Shown: positions 55,005 through 64,000 of the stretch, one piece after another
Layout: each line of letters starts with the position of its first letter
How positions within the stretch are numbered: the first letter of the stretch is position 1
Assembly: GCA_030141605.1 (NCBI GenBank)
Contig: JAQGDQ010000063.1
Span: forward strand, 668,576-732,575
Direction of reading: 5' to 3'
Length of the DNA stretch: 64,000 bases
Source: Tubiluchus corallicola
Taxonomy: Eukaryota; Priapulida; Priapulimorpha; Priapulimorphida; Tubiluchidae
Notes under the pieces: model-generated
What the model was told of the DNA's origin: nothing
The model's database searches: none
Seen by the model: only the letters and a program-made list of their open reading frames with translations
Position numbers and translations under genes: made by a program

Positions 55005-58000
55005 CTACAGTTCTACATGAGGTTCGTATTTCGGTAGCAGTTTCTTTATTAGTGAGATAAATTCATCTTTTTCCACGCACCCCTTACAGTCTTCACCCCA
55101 GTCTGACAAGATCTTCTTTAACTCTTTCACACGCAGTTTCTTCAAGTCCACATTTTTAAAGTCAATCTTCTTATCTGAAAAGGAATTTGACAAGCAAATG
55201 AAATCTTGTCCTTTAGTTACAAACATGTTGCACCATTGATGCTGTGATGCTTTGGTACTGAAGCTGCAAGTAATTAATGGAAAGCAAGTGGTGACATACA
55301 GACTGCAAAACAGATCCCTGAAACCCTGACTGTGCATACTGAAAGAATCTGAAAACATGCTATGTACGAATACCAGATAAAGAGAAGAAATTTGCAACTC
55401 AAAGAAAAGAATGTCTCAAATTCACAGTAAGCATTTTAATTTGTCAGTTTTTTTCTTGCAATATAATTTTAATAATAAACGAGGGCGATTTTTATGTCAC
55501 GTGGCGGTAGTACTGTAATGAATGAAACTTTGACAAATATTGTGTAAGTAGACGAGCAGCCCTGGGATGCCAGCTCCAAAGATGATTTAATGATTATGAT
55601 TTTAATAAGTTTATGCATGTATTATTATTGCGCACTAACAATTACGTTTCAAAATTATCTTATCATAGATAATATCCCGATAACATATTATCTGTGTTTG
55701 AATCCGGATATGCGTAGTGTGATATTTAGCGAAATTTCAGGCAAGCATGTGCGCACACGAGTAGCAAAAATCTTGGGTCTGTCCCAAGCGAAGCCGAGTG
55801 AGCACCCCGGCTCTCAACTCTAATGATACCTGTCTGTTACAAATTTAAATCACAAAAATTCTTTAAGACATGAATTGCAACAATTAATAGATAGCACAAT
55901 AAGGAAATTGAAATCACATGATGTTTCAGTTCATTACTCCAAAAATAGGAAGAAAAACAATCGTCTGGTAAAAGAATAAAGTAACAAACCACTAGGTATT
56001 TTTTCAGATTTTATAATAATAAAACACACCTTTTACTAACAGGTTTTTTAAAACATCTCTGGATAAAAACATTGAATTCCTTTCTAGAGGTATGTCACAA
56101 CTTACCATATTTCAGATCACATATTTGACTGTCTAGCTTTAGAAGTTTCTGACAAATTTTATCCACTGGCATGTGAAAGCTGAGAGGCTTTGTGATCTCA
56201 CCCACTAGTCCCGTGGCAGATTCTTCTAATCCGCCCACGTAGTAACACTATAGTAAAAAAAATTGAGGAATTAACATTCCCACCTTTAACTTCATTTCCA
56301 GTGAATGAGCAAGATACAAAGAATATGAGAGTACTAGACACAAGCAAGAAAAATTAATAGCTATGAGAAAAAGGAAGATATAAAAAATAATAGCATTCCA
56401 AACATACAAATCTGTGGTCTTTTCCTTTAGATTCTTCGCACATCTTTTTAAAGGCTTTTTCGCATTTGGCTGGAGTGGTTTTTGTCTCTTCGTCAATTGA
56501 CTCTGTGAACTTCGTCAGGAATGCTTCACAAACTGTAAACCAAAGCAGTTTGAATTTTATATCACAGAAATTTGGAGAGGGTTTGTTTTCAGACCAAAAT
56601 TCTTCAGTTAAAAAGTTACAAGTCAGTAGGCATCCAAGCGTGCCTGGTTCAAATCTTACCAGTTGAATTGCATTTTTGAGCAAATCAAATGACACTGATC
56701 TCATTAATTTGAAAGAGACATCAATTTTCTTGCTGCATGTTAATATGAAATTTATAAAATTAACTATCTGTCATTTTGGCAACACATAGGACTGTGGATT
56801 TTGAGAAGTTAATAAAAAAATCAATGCCAATTCCAGTCATTCGTTTTTTCAAACAGACTGCCAGTTTAAATACACAAATATTAAATAATGCCCGAAAGAT
56901 CACAGAAAAACAGTAAAAGACAAGCTTAGATGGAACATCGAAAAAGGTTTGGAAAACCTCTAAAGCAAGCATCTTTTAAAGCACAAGAAAACCCCCCAGT
57001 TACATAAACCTTAAAAACTTCATCTTGAAACTTTATACCACATATACTGCCTTTTTGCATACAGGGCTTGCATAGGCAGTAAAGCTGTAGAAAACATGTA
57101 AATTTAAACTCCCGCGGTGACTGTTAGCAGCAGCCATTTTGAAGATAAGTCATTTGAAACAAGTTTAGATAACACAAAGTGAAGTTTGAAAAATAATCAG
57201 AGCATTCGTAGCGCACACATCACTAATTAAGTAAAATTTTAAATTACTGTATCTTGTCAATAAGATTAAAAATATGTTTTTTGGTTAGTGAGTGGCTCAC
57301 ACTGGAGGTCATTCAACGACATTTTACTAATTGGTGGAAGAATTTTAAATAATTAATAATTTTCTTTTTAAGTTGCATAAATCTTTCAAGCAGGTAAGCG
57401 AAATGCTAAGTATTGTAACTCTGCATGGAAGGTTTTTTTGGGACATAGTTGAACATTTCCTTTTTTCTCCGATTTACGATATGCGTACATACGCCAATAT
57501 ATCCTATATGAGATATAACCGCAGGCGGAACAGTATTGCGGGAGATTTAAAATGAAAACAAACAAAAATACTTTCAACGCAAGTACGATATACGCATAAA
57601 ATTGTTATAAAGTAATATAATTTTAAGGTGATTTTTCTGAAACCTACTTAAGGTACCCTTTTCTCGTCCTTTAAGCCTCAGTGACAATAAAAATATAGAT
57701 TTTAAAACTTAATTAATGCAGTTACAAATAAAGCATCAAAAATTAGTTCGAAACCAGAAAAGCAAGAATTGACGTCTTCAAAGTATAAACTCTTTCTGAA
57801 CGCTACAAATTTGTTTCAGAAAAGCAGCAGAGGCACTTGAATAATCATTTTTTAAAAAAAGAACGTTAACAAACCTTTGTTTTTCACTAACTATTTGCGT
57901 TACATGAATTTTCTTACATTCAAATTTTTAAGAAATTTCACATTTCTTTAAGTATGTTGGTTGTGAGACGAAACGAACGACTTGCAAATCCAAACTTCAC

Positions 58001-58106
58001 TGTCGTTGTTTTACTTACCTTCGCACTCCTGTTTCTTAGCCCGGGATGAGGATGTCAGTGTCACCAAGGTGACAACAATGCAGAAGACCATCTCAGCAAG
58101 ATCCAT
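55005..58106 (-). CDS. MANF: Mesencephalic astrocyte-derived neurotrophic factor (MANF/CDNF family), complete
   Basis: Four exons in phase: 58106-58019, 56532-56408, 56247-56106 and 55174-55005, giving 174 residues against about 180 in known MANF. Exon 1 encodes a signal peptide ([17 protein letters not shown]) and the first CEVC cysteines. Exons 2-3 encode the saposin-like domain, with [13 protein letters not shown] and [12 protein letters not shown] in family positions. Exon 4 encodes the SAP-like domain with [20 protein letters not shown] and the CKGC (CXXC) motif. The protein ends HVEL, in the place of the weak ER-retention tail (RTDL in human). The family is an ER-resident, stress-inducible, secreted cytoprotective factor that works with BiP/GRP78. 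Donors GTAAGTAA, GTATGT and GTAAG are good. Intron 1 carries repeat family D copy 2. Identification is firm. Confidence 0.96.
56975..57625. repeat. Dispersed repeat family D, copy 2
   Basis: Close homologue of 28324-28980, inserted in MANF intron 1. Shared blocks include AGCATTCGTAGCGCACACAT and GTAAGCGAAATGCTAAGTAT. A short internal stretch (about 57500-57525) differs strongly between copies. Confidence 0.75.
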
Positions 58107-59080
58107 CTTTGTTGAACGTGTATATCACAGATAGATAAAATGAACTTTCAACTAAAAAGATATATTAAAATGCACAATAAATTTTGGTGTAGAATAAAAA
58201 TGGAACTACATCATATTTCTTGTAACTGTCTTGTAAGGGTATGTACAAATAATTGGTTTTCCAAAGCCTCGAATATTTTCTTTTTACATTTGGGCATATA
58301 ATTTTCACAAGATCGATTGCTGTTTTTGCATAGAAAGAATTTTGCCTTAAATAACCTTAGAAGCAGAAACAGTGGTAGAAAATGGTTGTCCATGCCACAC
58401 ACAGTTTCTAACTGCTATAATTTACAAAGCAAAATTGTACAGGTAGTCATTGACTTACAACCTATGCAACATATGTAGTTGTACTTACTATCATAGTCAT
58501 CTAACCCGCTCCTTAACACTGAATATTTCGCTTTAGTAATAAAGTTTATCTTATTTCTAACATTATTAAATCATATAAGCCTAGAGCCTTTCCTTGTGAA
58601 CTTAATAAAAATCGTTCACCAGCTAACAGAGACATTGATGTAAGCTTTTAAAATTTGGACAAAGTAATAAAAAGCTAAAACAATCAGTTTACGGCAGGTT
58701 TCACTATAGCCTAAGTAGAACTACCGGTGCAGTATAATAGGGTATTTCAGCATTAATAATTAGCAAGCCAGCAGCGGGTATCTCTATGCATTGCAAGAGC
58801 TTGGTAGACCAATTTTGCTGAAGGGGTGACCTACGAAGATTTTCCACAAATAAATTATGATTTCTTTACCAAGAGGTTAATTACTCAAACGAATATTAAC
58901 ATTTAAAAAAAATTCGGGCCATTAACAAAAATACCAACAAACACATTGTTAAGTTTAACGACACACAAAAAAAGACTATTATACATTACTATATTCCCCT
59001 ACTCCCTACTGTGTATTAATAGTGTCAGAGTGGTACCGAGGCTCGTGCAGTTGATTTGGTGATAAAGAGTACAAAGAAGT
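58107..59080. other. MANF 5' flank, no further gene seen
   Basis: Contains the MANF 5' UTR and promoter, but no TATA box or ER-stress element could be assigned with confidence. No coding exon recognised. Confidence 0.4.
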
Positions 59081-59307
59081 CTGGCGGCGTAGCTTAATGG
59101 TAGCGTGCTCGTTTCCACGGGGGAGGTCATGGGTTCAACTCCCTGCCGAGTTATACCAGACATAAAAAATGGTACTGCTCATTCATTGACCCAGCACGCG
59201 AGTTTATCGAAGCAACATGGGGTAATAATAATTGGGACCACCTTGGAAATAAGCATCGACCTACTTAAGGTATTATCCCTGGACTGTCCTAAATGAAATT
59301 ATTATTA
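59081..59307 (+). mobile_element. tRNA-derived SINE
   Basis: The head contains a pol III A box (TAGCTTAATGG, 59090-59100) and B box (GGTTCAACTCC, 59132-59142) at tRNA-like spacing. The acceptor and anticodon stems do not pair properly, so it is not a functional tRNA. A body of about 150 bases follows and ends in ATTATTATTA (59298-59307), a typical SINE tail. Confidence 0.75.
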
Positions 59308-61659
59308 AGGCCAAAAATTCAGTCCAATCCCATGTGTGGCAAAATACTAACTTGTGTGACTAATAGTGTTCAGGCCCTGGGCATGTATTAACTGAATGTT
59401 TATTACTAAGATAACACAGCAGTTAGCTGAAACACACGAGTATCCTTTATTTACAAACAAAAATTTCAATTTCTTCACTGCCTCTGAATCTTGACAACCA
59501 GGTACATGACAAGGAACAGGGCCGCCTAGTCTGATTTCAGCTACCTGTTACAGTGCTGCCTGCTGGAATCAAGTCAATCACATAATAACGAGTTACTAGC
59601 TGCTTAATTTCATAATTCTTTAATGGGAGAAATAAAATATGTTTACCTTTGTCTACGTATGTCAATACATGTCTAATTTGACTAGGCTTACGCAATATTA
59701 GGAAAGCGGCATTAATTCAAACAGTAATACTAATACTAACAAATAATCAATAAAACAGCGACTAAAAAGTAAAATGACTTCCCTATCTTACACTAACGTG
59801 ACGATGTAAAAATGAAATTAGAGACAATCCGTGTTCACCAATGCGTGTTTTCTTTTATAGAACACCAACGCTTTAAACTCACCTATATTGCCGTAGTGTA
59901 GGCCTAAATGAAGTTGCTAGAAACGCGTGATTTGTAAATGCAGTTTACTTGTATCCTCGCGTTACTGCTGTTCTAAAATAAAACACTTTCTCGTCTTCCA
60001 TAAAACTGTAGCAACCTTTTCGCCATAATTAACAAAAGTTGGAAAATACCAATTACCTAAGTGTAGATGAAAAGTGAATGAACGTGGCAATTTACCAAAA
60101 GCGTGGAGGCCGACATTAGCACAGCTGTCGCTCTCTAATTGGCCATCAGCCTTGCAGTTAGTAGACTGGGCAACGCTCTGCTGCATAGATCGGTACACCA
60201 CTCGTTTGTGAATTGACATGAGCCGCATGAACGTAGGAGTCTTCGCGTGTGACGCCTGTATTCAATATGCAATACAGTGTAAACGGTCCTCGATCATATG
60301 CTTCACTACGTGCTCATCACCCGTTTTAGAATATGAATAACTCTTTTTCACGTGCCCAACCTTCATTAAAATTGACCGAACATTATAATGATGTAAAAAG
60401 AAGAAAATGTGGGCGAGGAGCGAAAGCTTGAGAGAAAAGAGAGGAGGACGAGAAGAAAAACAAACGGGAGAGAGAGAAGAAGAACAAAGAGCAAATGTCT
60501 GATAAAATGACAGAAACGAAGAAGATGAGGTGCACTGTTTGCTCACCATCAACTAAAATTACTGAATACTTTATAGAATTCAACTAGAGTTCAATTACCT
60601 CAATTAAGTCAAGACATTTACTCAGTCCTTGATTTGGCACTAAAGTGACTTTTTTATGTTCTTGTTGACCAGATTTGTTTTAGAATGAGCAGATAAAAAG
60701 TTTTTGAACGACAAATTCATGTTGTAAAACAGGTAATCAGGTGTTTTTTTATTATCAGCACTAGTATAGCATATTCTACAACCCAAGAAAATAGGGAGAA
60801 TAACAACAGGGCGTCTGGCTGGAGATGGGAATGAAAAGACGTTGCGATGAGAAATCATTGAACGTTCTAGTAGTCATTTTAGTAGTTCTAGTAGTAGCTT
60901 ATTCATCAAGAAATATGGCCCGCCTCAATTTTGCCATAACTAAAGACAGCTGGATACAGATGCCATTTTAAAGCTAGATATGCTCTGCAAATATTCAAAA
61001 CACAGGTACAAACTATTTTTATATTTTTAACTTATTAGGCTCATTTTCTAGGCATTTTCACAATTGAGCTCAGAGTTAATGTTGTAGTTAGAGTTAGAGT
61101 TGTTGTACATTGTTTTCCTTTTTACCATTGACAATCTCTTGGTGAAAGTGACAAACAGTGCAGCATATGATTTTACTGTGACAATTTATTGTTTGAAGCA
61201 AAAAACATTATGCAAGCACAGAACAGCAAAATGTACATCTACGTACCATTATGCGCAATCTATTAATTGAAATGACACATAAGGTAAACACAGCACAGCA
61301 TTTGTGCAACAGCTGCTTTTGTACAATTTCAAGTGTGCTCTTATTGTTATTTTGTTCACAGCAATAATAATATGAAAAAGAAAAAACTTGTTCCTCTTAA
61401 AATATAACAATCACAAAATATTCTTACAATAAACAATAGGGTATTTGACATACATGTATTTAACATGGTGAAATAAAAGCATTTCAAGGCAAATACATTA
61501 GAAAATGCTCACAACATTTAGGACATTTAAAACAATAACCAATAAACAAATGTGAAAAATAATGATTAAAGCTTTCTAAAATTAACCATAACAGGACAAA
61601 TGAAAAGTCAAAGAAAGGTACAGTTCACGATAAAAATTTCACGATCGTATTAACAGAGG
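59308..61659. other. Intergenic DNA between MANF and the EGF gene
   Basis: Mostly AT-rich. A segment at 60096-60228 on the minus strand has coding-like composition, begins MRLMSIHKRVVYRSMQQ and ends at a possible donor (GCTTTTG|GTAAAT). It could be a first exon of a minus-strand gene, but I found nothing to join it to. A GA-rich tract lies at 60402-60490. Confidence 0.35.
60402..60490. repeat. Purine (GA)-rich tract
   Basis: AAGAAGAAAATGTGGGCGAGG followed by GAGAGAAAAGAGAGGAGG-type sequence. Low complexity, non-coding. Confidence 0.7.
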
Positions 61660-62190
61660 TAACTAAAAAATGCCACAATTAAAACAGTGAAAAAACTGTC
61701 ACTGCAGTTTATCATCAGGCAGAAAAAAGAGAGGAAAAAAGCACATAAAGATGCTAATTGGGATTTTTTTATTATTTACTGTACACATAAAAATACCACA
61801 CTTAAGAAAGGATACAATCACATATTAGAATTGTGGAGGTACCACAAATAAAACACAGGAAAATCACAGTACAAAACAGAATCACTTGCCACAATCGTTA
61901 CAATTGGGAGAGAGACAAAACTTGAGATATTTGGCCACTAACACTGTTTTCTGGTTTGTACTGTGATTTTCCTGTGTTTTATTTGTGGTGCCCCACGATT
62001 TTAATATGTGATAGTATCCTTTTTAAGTGTGGTATTTTTATGCCTAAATAATATTAAAAAATTAGTTTTAGTATCTTTATGTGATTTTTTCTCTGTTTCT
62101 TTTTTCTAATGATGAATTTTGATGATAAACCACATTGGGAGTTTCAATAGTTGCACCTTCTTATTGTTTTAACTGTTTGATTTTTTTGTA
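61660..62190. mobile_element. Foldback element (long imperfect inverted repeat)
   Basis: The left arm (about 61660-61880) and right arm (about 61945-62190) are reverse complements around a spacer of about 65 bases. Matches include AAATACCACACTTAA, AATAAAACACAGGAAAATCA and AGTTTATCATCA. The inner 95 bases agree at roughly 90%, the outer part less well. TTAACAGAGGT occurs directly repeated just outside both arms (about 61650 and 62246) and may be a target-site duplication. It lies 150 bp past the end of the EGF reading frame. Confidence 0.75.
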
Positions 62191-62336
62191 ATAGGTTTAA
62201 AATTTATCATTATTCTTATCATAAAGAATTCAATTTACGTTCTTAACAGAGGTTCCTAGGAACTACAGGTGAAAGACACATTGAACTGAAAATAAATGCA
62301 TTAAAACTACCAGTAAATAAAGATATAAATAAATAT

Positions 62337-64000
62337 TTAACAAAACAAGTACTGTACAGGAGTGAAAACAGCAGGTAACAATCTCAATATAAAATGAAAT
62401 TTTGGAATTTTTCTACCAGCAAATGATTTGACGGCCTGTACTTCAGGTGGTGAATTAACAGATCTCTGAACGATACGGCTGCTGCACTTTCTTCCTGTAA
62501 ATCCTTTTTTGCAGATACATATGTATGTACCATATTTAATTAAGCACTTTGCCCTGTTTTTGCAGGGATTGGGCTTGCAAATACTGGCTTGACCTGTGTT
62601 TTCGCAATTGCGCCCGGTACGTCCCACAGGACAAATACAATGGTAACTGACATCTTTCTTTACGCACGTTCCATTGCCTCTGCAAGGATTCGTGCTACAT
62701 GTATCAGTTGACACTACTTCACATTCTTTCCCCGTGTATCCTACAGGACAAACGCACTTGTAGCCCCTCTTACTAGTAATACATGTGCCATTGTTCGCAC
62801 AAGGACTGCACGAACATATATCGTACACTTCACAGTTTTTTCCCCTGTATCCCACCAGACAAACGCACTCATAACTTTGTCCACTTATATTAATACAAGT
62901 CCCATCATGATAGCAAGGAGAAGGGGAACATACATTAATCTCATCGCAGAATCTGCCCAGGTAGCTCTTTCTACAAATGCACTCGTAATTTTGACCATAT
63001 GCAACACATGTTCCAGAGTTTAGACATGGATTAGGTGAGCAAATGTCAGTCAATTCACAGCTTTTTCCAGAATAACCCATCGGGCAATTGCATTTGTGAT
63101 GCAGCCCAAGTCTAATACATGTTCCGTTATTTATGCATGGATTACGTGAGCACGTGTCAATAAGTTCGCAGCTTTTTCCCGAATAGCTCGTCAGGCAATT
63201 GCATTCAAAATCCAGCCCACGTCTAATACATGTTCCGTTATTTATGCAAGGATTAGGTGAGCACACATCAGTCAGTTCACAGTCTTCTCCTGAATAGCCC
63301 ATCAGGCAAATGCATTTATAACCTACCCCATCACTAATACATGTTCCGCTATTTCGGCATGGATTAAATGAGCATATGTCAGTCAGTTCACAGTCTTCTC
63401 CTGAATAGCCCATCAGGCAAATGCATTTATAATCCACCCCATTGCTAATACATGTTCCACTATTTATGCACGGATTAGCTGAGCACATGTCAGTCAGTCC
63501 ACAACCTTCTCCTGAAAAACCCATTTGGCAAATACATTTGTAACTTTGCCCATGTGCAACACATGTCCCGTTGTTCAAACACGGATTAGGTACGCACGTG
63601 TCAGTCATTTCACAGTTTTTTCCTGAGTATCCTAACGGGCAGTCACATATGTAACTTCGACTATTTGCGGCACACGTGCCATTGTTCAAACAGGGATTAG
63701 GCAAACACACACCAATCTTAGTTTCACAGTTTTCACAATTTCTTCCTGAACACCTCATAGGACACACACATTTATAACTTTGACCACTTATCGTACATGT
63801 TCCATTATTTAAGCACGGATTGGGTAAGCACATGTCATTCATTTCACAGTTAATTCCCGAATATCCTACTGCACAAACACATTTGTAAGTTTGCCCACTT
63901 ATAGCACATGTACCGTTCTTCAAACATGGATTGGGTAAGCACATGTCTTTCACATTACAGTTTTTTCCCAAAAATCCCGCTGGACAAACACATTTGTAAC
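62337..64000 (-). CDS. Extracellular protein with at least 13 tandem EGF-like repeats (partial)
   Basis: One long exon, open to the window edge, encodes the end of one EGF repeat and 13 complete ones, each of the form D-x-C-x-x-NPC-x-NNGTC-x(n)-Y-x-C-x-C-x-x-GYSG-x-x-CE. Most repeats carry an N-G-T/N-G-S-type glycosylation sequon (NNGTC, NSGTC or similar). Residues needed for a calcium-binding EGF and for Asp/Asn hydroxylation are not apparent. One repeat near 63740 has an extra CENCETKIG linker with an odd cysteine. The frame ends at TAA/TAG-bounded 62337 after a 48-residue tail with no clear membrane helix. A possible donor (GCTG|GTAGAA at 62417) could replace that tail. Such proteins are secreted or are the ectodomains of Notch-, fibropellin- or Crumbs-like receptors. 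Which one is undecidable without the N-terminus. Confidence 0.85.
   Translation of the reverse strand, partial: YKCVCPAGFLGKNCNVKDMCLPNPCLKNGTCAISGQTYKCVCAVGYSGINCEMNDMCLPNPCLNNGTCTISGQSYKCVCPMRCSGRNCENCETKIGVCLPNPCLNNGTCAANSRSYICDCPLGYSGKNCEMTDTCVPNPCLNNGTCVAHGQSYKCICQMGFSGEGCGLTDMCSANPCINSGTCISNGVDYKCICLMGYSGEDCELTDICSFNPCRNSGTCISDGVGYKCICLMGYSGEDCELTDVCSPNPCINNGTCIRRGLDFECNCLTSYSGKSCELIDTCSRNPCINNGTCIRLGLHHKCNCPMGYSGKSCELTDICSPNPCLNSGTCVAYGQNYECICRKSYLGRFCDEINVCSPSPCYHDGTCINISGQSYECVCLVGYRGKNCEVYDICSCSPCANNGTCITSKRGYKCVCPVGYTGKECEVVSTDTCSTNPCRGNGTCVKKDVSYHCICPVGRTGRNCENTGQASICKPNPCKNRAKCLIKYGTYICICKKGFTGRKCSSRIVQRSVNSPPEVQAVKSFAGRKIPKFHFILRLLPAVFTPVQYLFC

Noticed and set aside
59081-59153. 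Functional tRNA gene
   Set aside because: Boxes A and B are present, but the acceptor and anticodon stems do not pair, and a SINE body and tail follow.

Overview
This is a eukaryotic, almost certainly animal, window. It is AT-rich, coding exons are short with GT/AG introns, and mobile-element debris is abundant. The recognisable genes are metazoan: MANF (an ER-stress neurotrophic factor), an F-box/LRR protein of the FBXL13/DRC6 ciliary type, a multi-EGF extracellular protein and a secreted sphingomyelinase-like phosphodiesterase. Nothing prokaryotic, viral or CRISPR-like was seen. An aquatic invertebrate fits the repeat types and the ciliary gene, but I cannot name the species.

Layout. 1-1.7 kb: a hAT-type MITE, then the last exon of a sphingomyelinase-C-like gene (+). 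2.5-19.1 kb: an FBXL13-like gene (-) of 14 exons whose splice phases all agree, with tentative further 5' exons to 22.74 kb, including one resembling the docking/dimerisation domain of ciliary proteins. 25.4-25.85 kb: an inverted-repeat hairpin beside a CpG-containing, promoter-like block that ends in a good splice donor. 25.9-45.5 kb: mostly non-coding, with two short coding exons (58 aa at 37.7 kb and 78 aa at 45.5 kb). These encode single-pass membrane micropeptides sharing an identical 11-residue C-terminal motif whose DNA differs only at silent positions. 47.7-52.2 kb: six short + strand exons that join in phase into the C-terminus of a Cys-rich helical protein I do not recognise. 55.0-58.1 kb: a complete four-exon MANF gene (-). 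59.1 kb: a tRNA-derived SINE. 61.7-62.2 kb: a foldback element. 62.3-64 kb: at least 13 tandem EGF repeats (-), running off the window end.

The rest is introns and intergenic DNA holding at least two hAT-like MITE families, two TA-flanked Tc1/pogo-like MITE families, four further dispersed repeat pairs, a 188-bp triplicated satellite, degenerate GGAAAAATGGCAC arrays, and GA, CT, GT, TA and CA simple repeats. The genes do not form an obvious pathway. The item most worth following is the pair of micropeptide paralogues, possibly fed by the orphan 5' exon at 25.85 kb.
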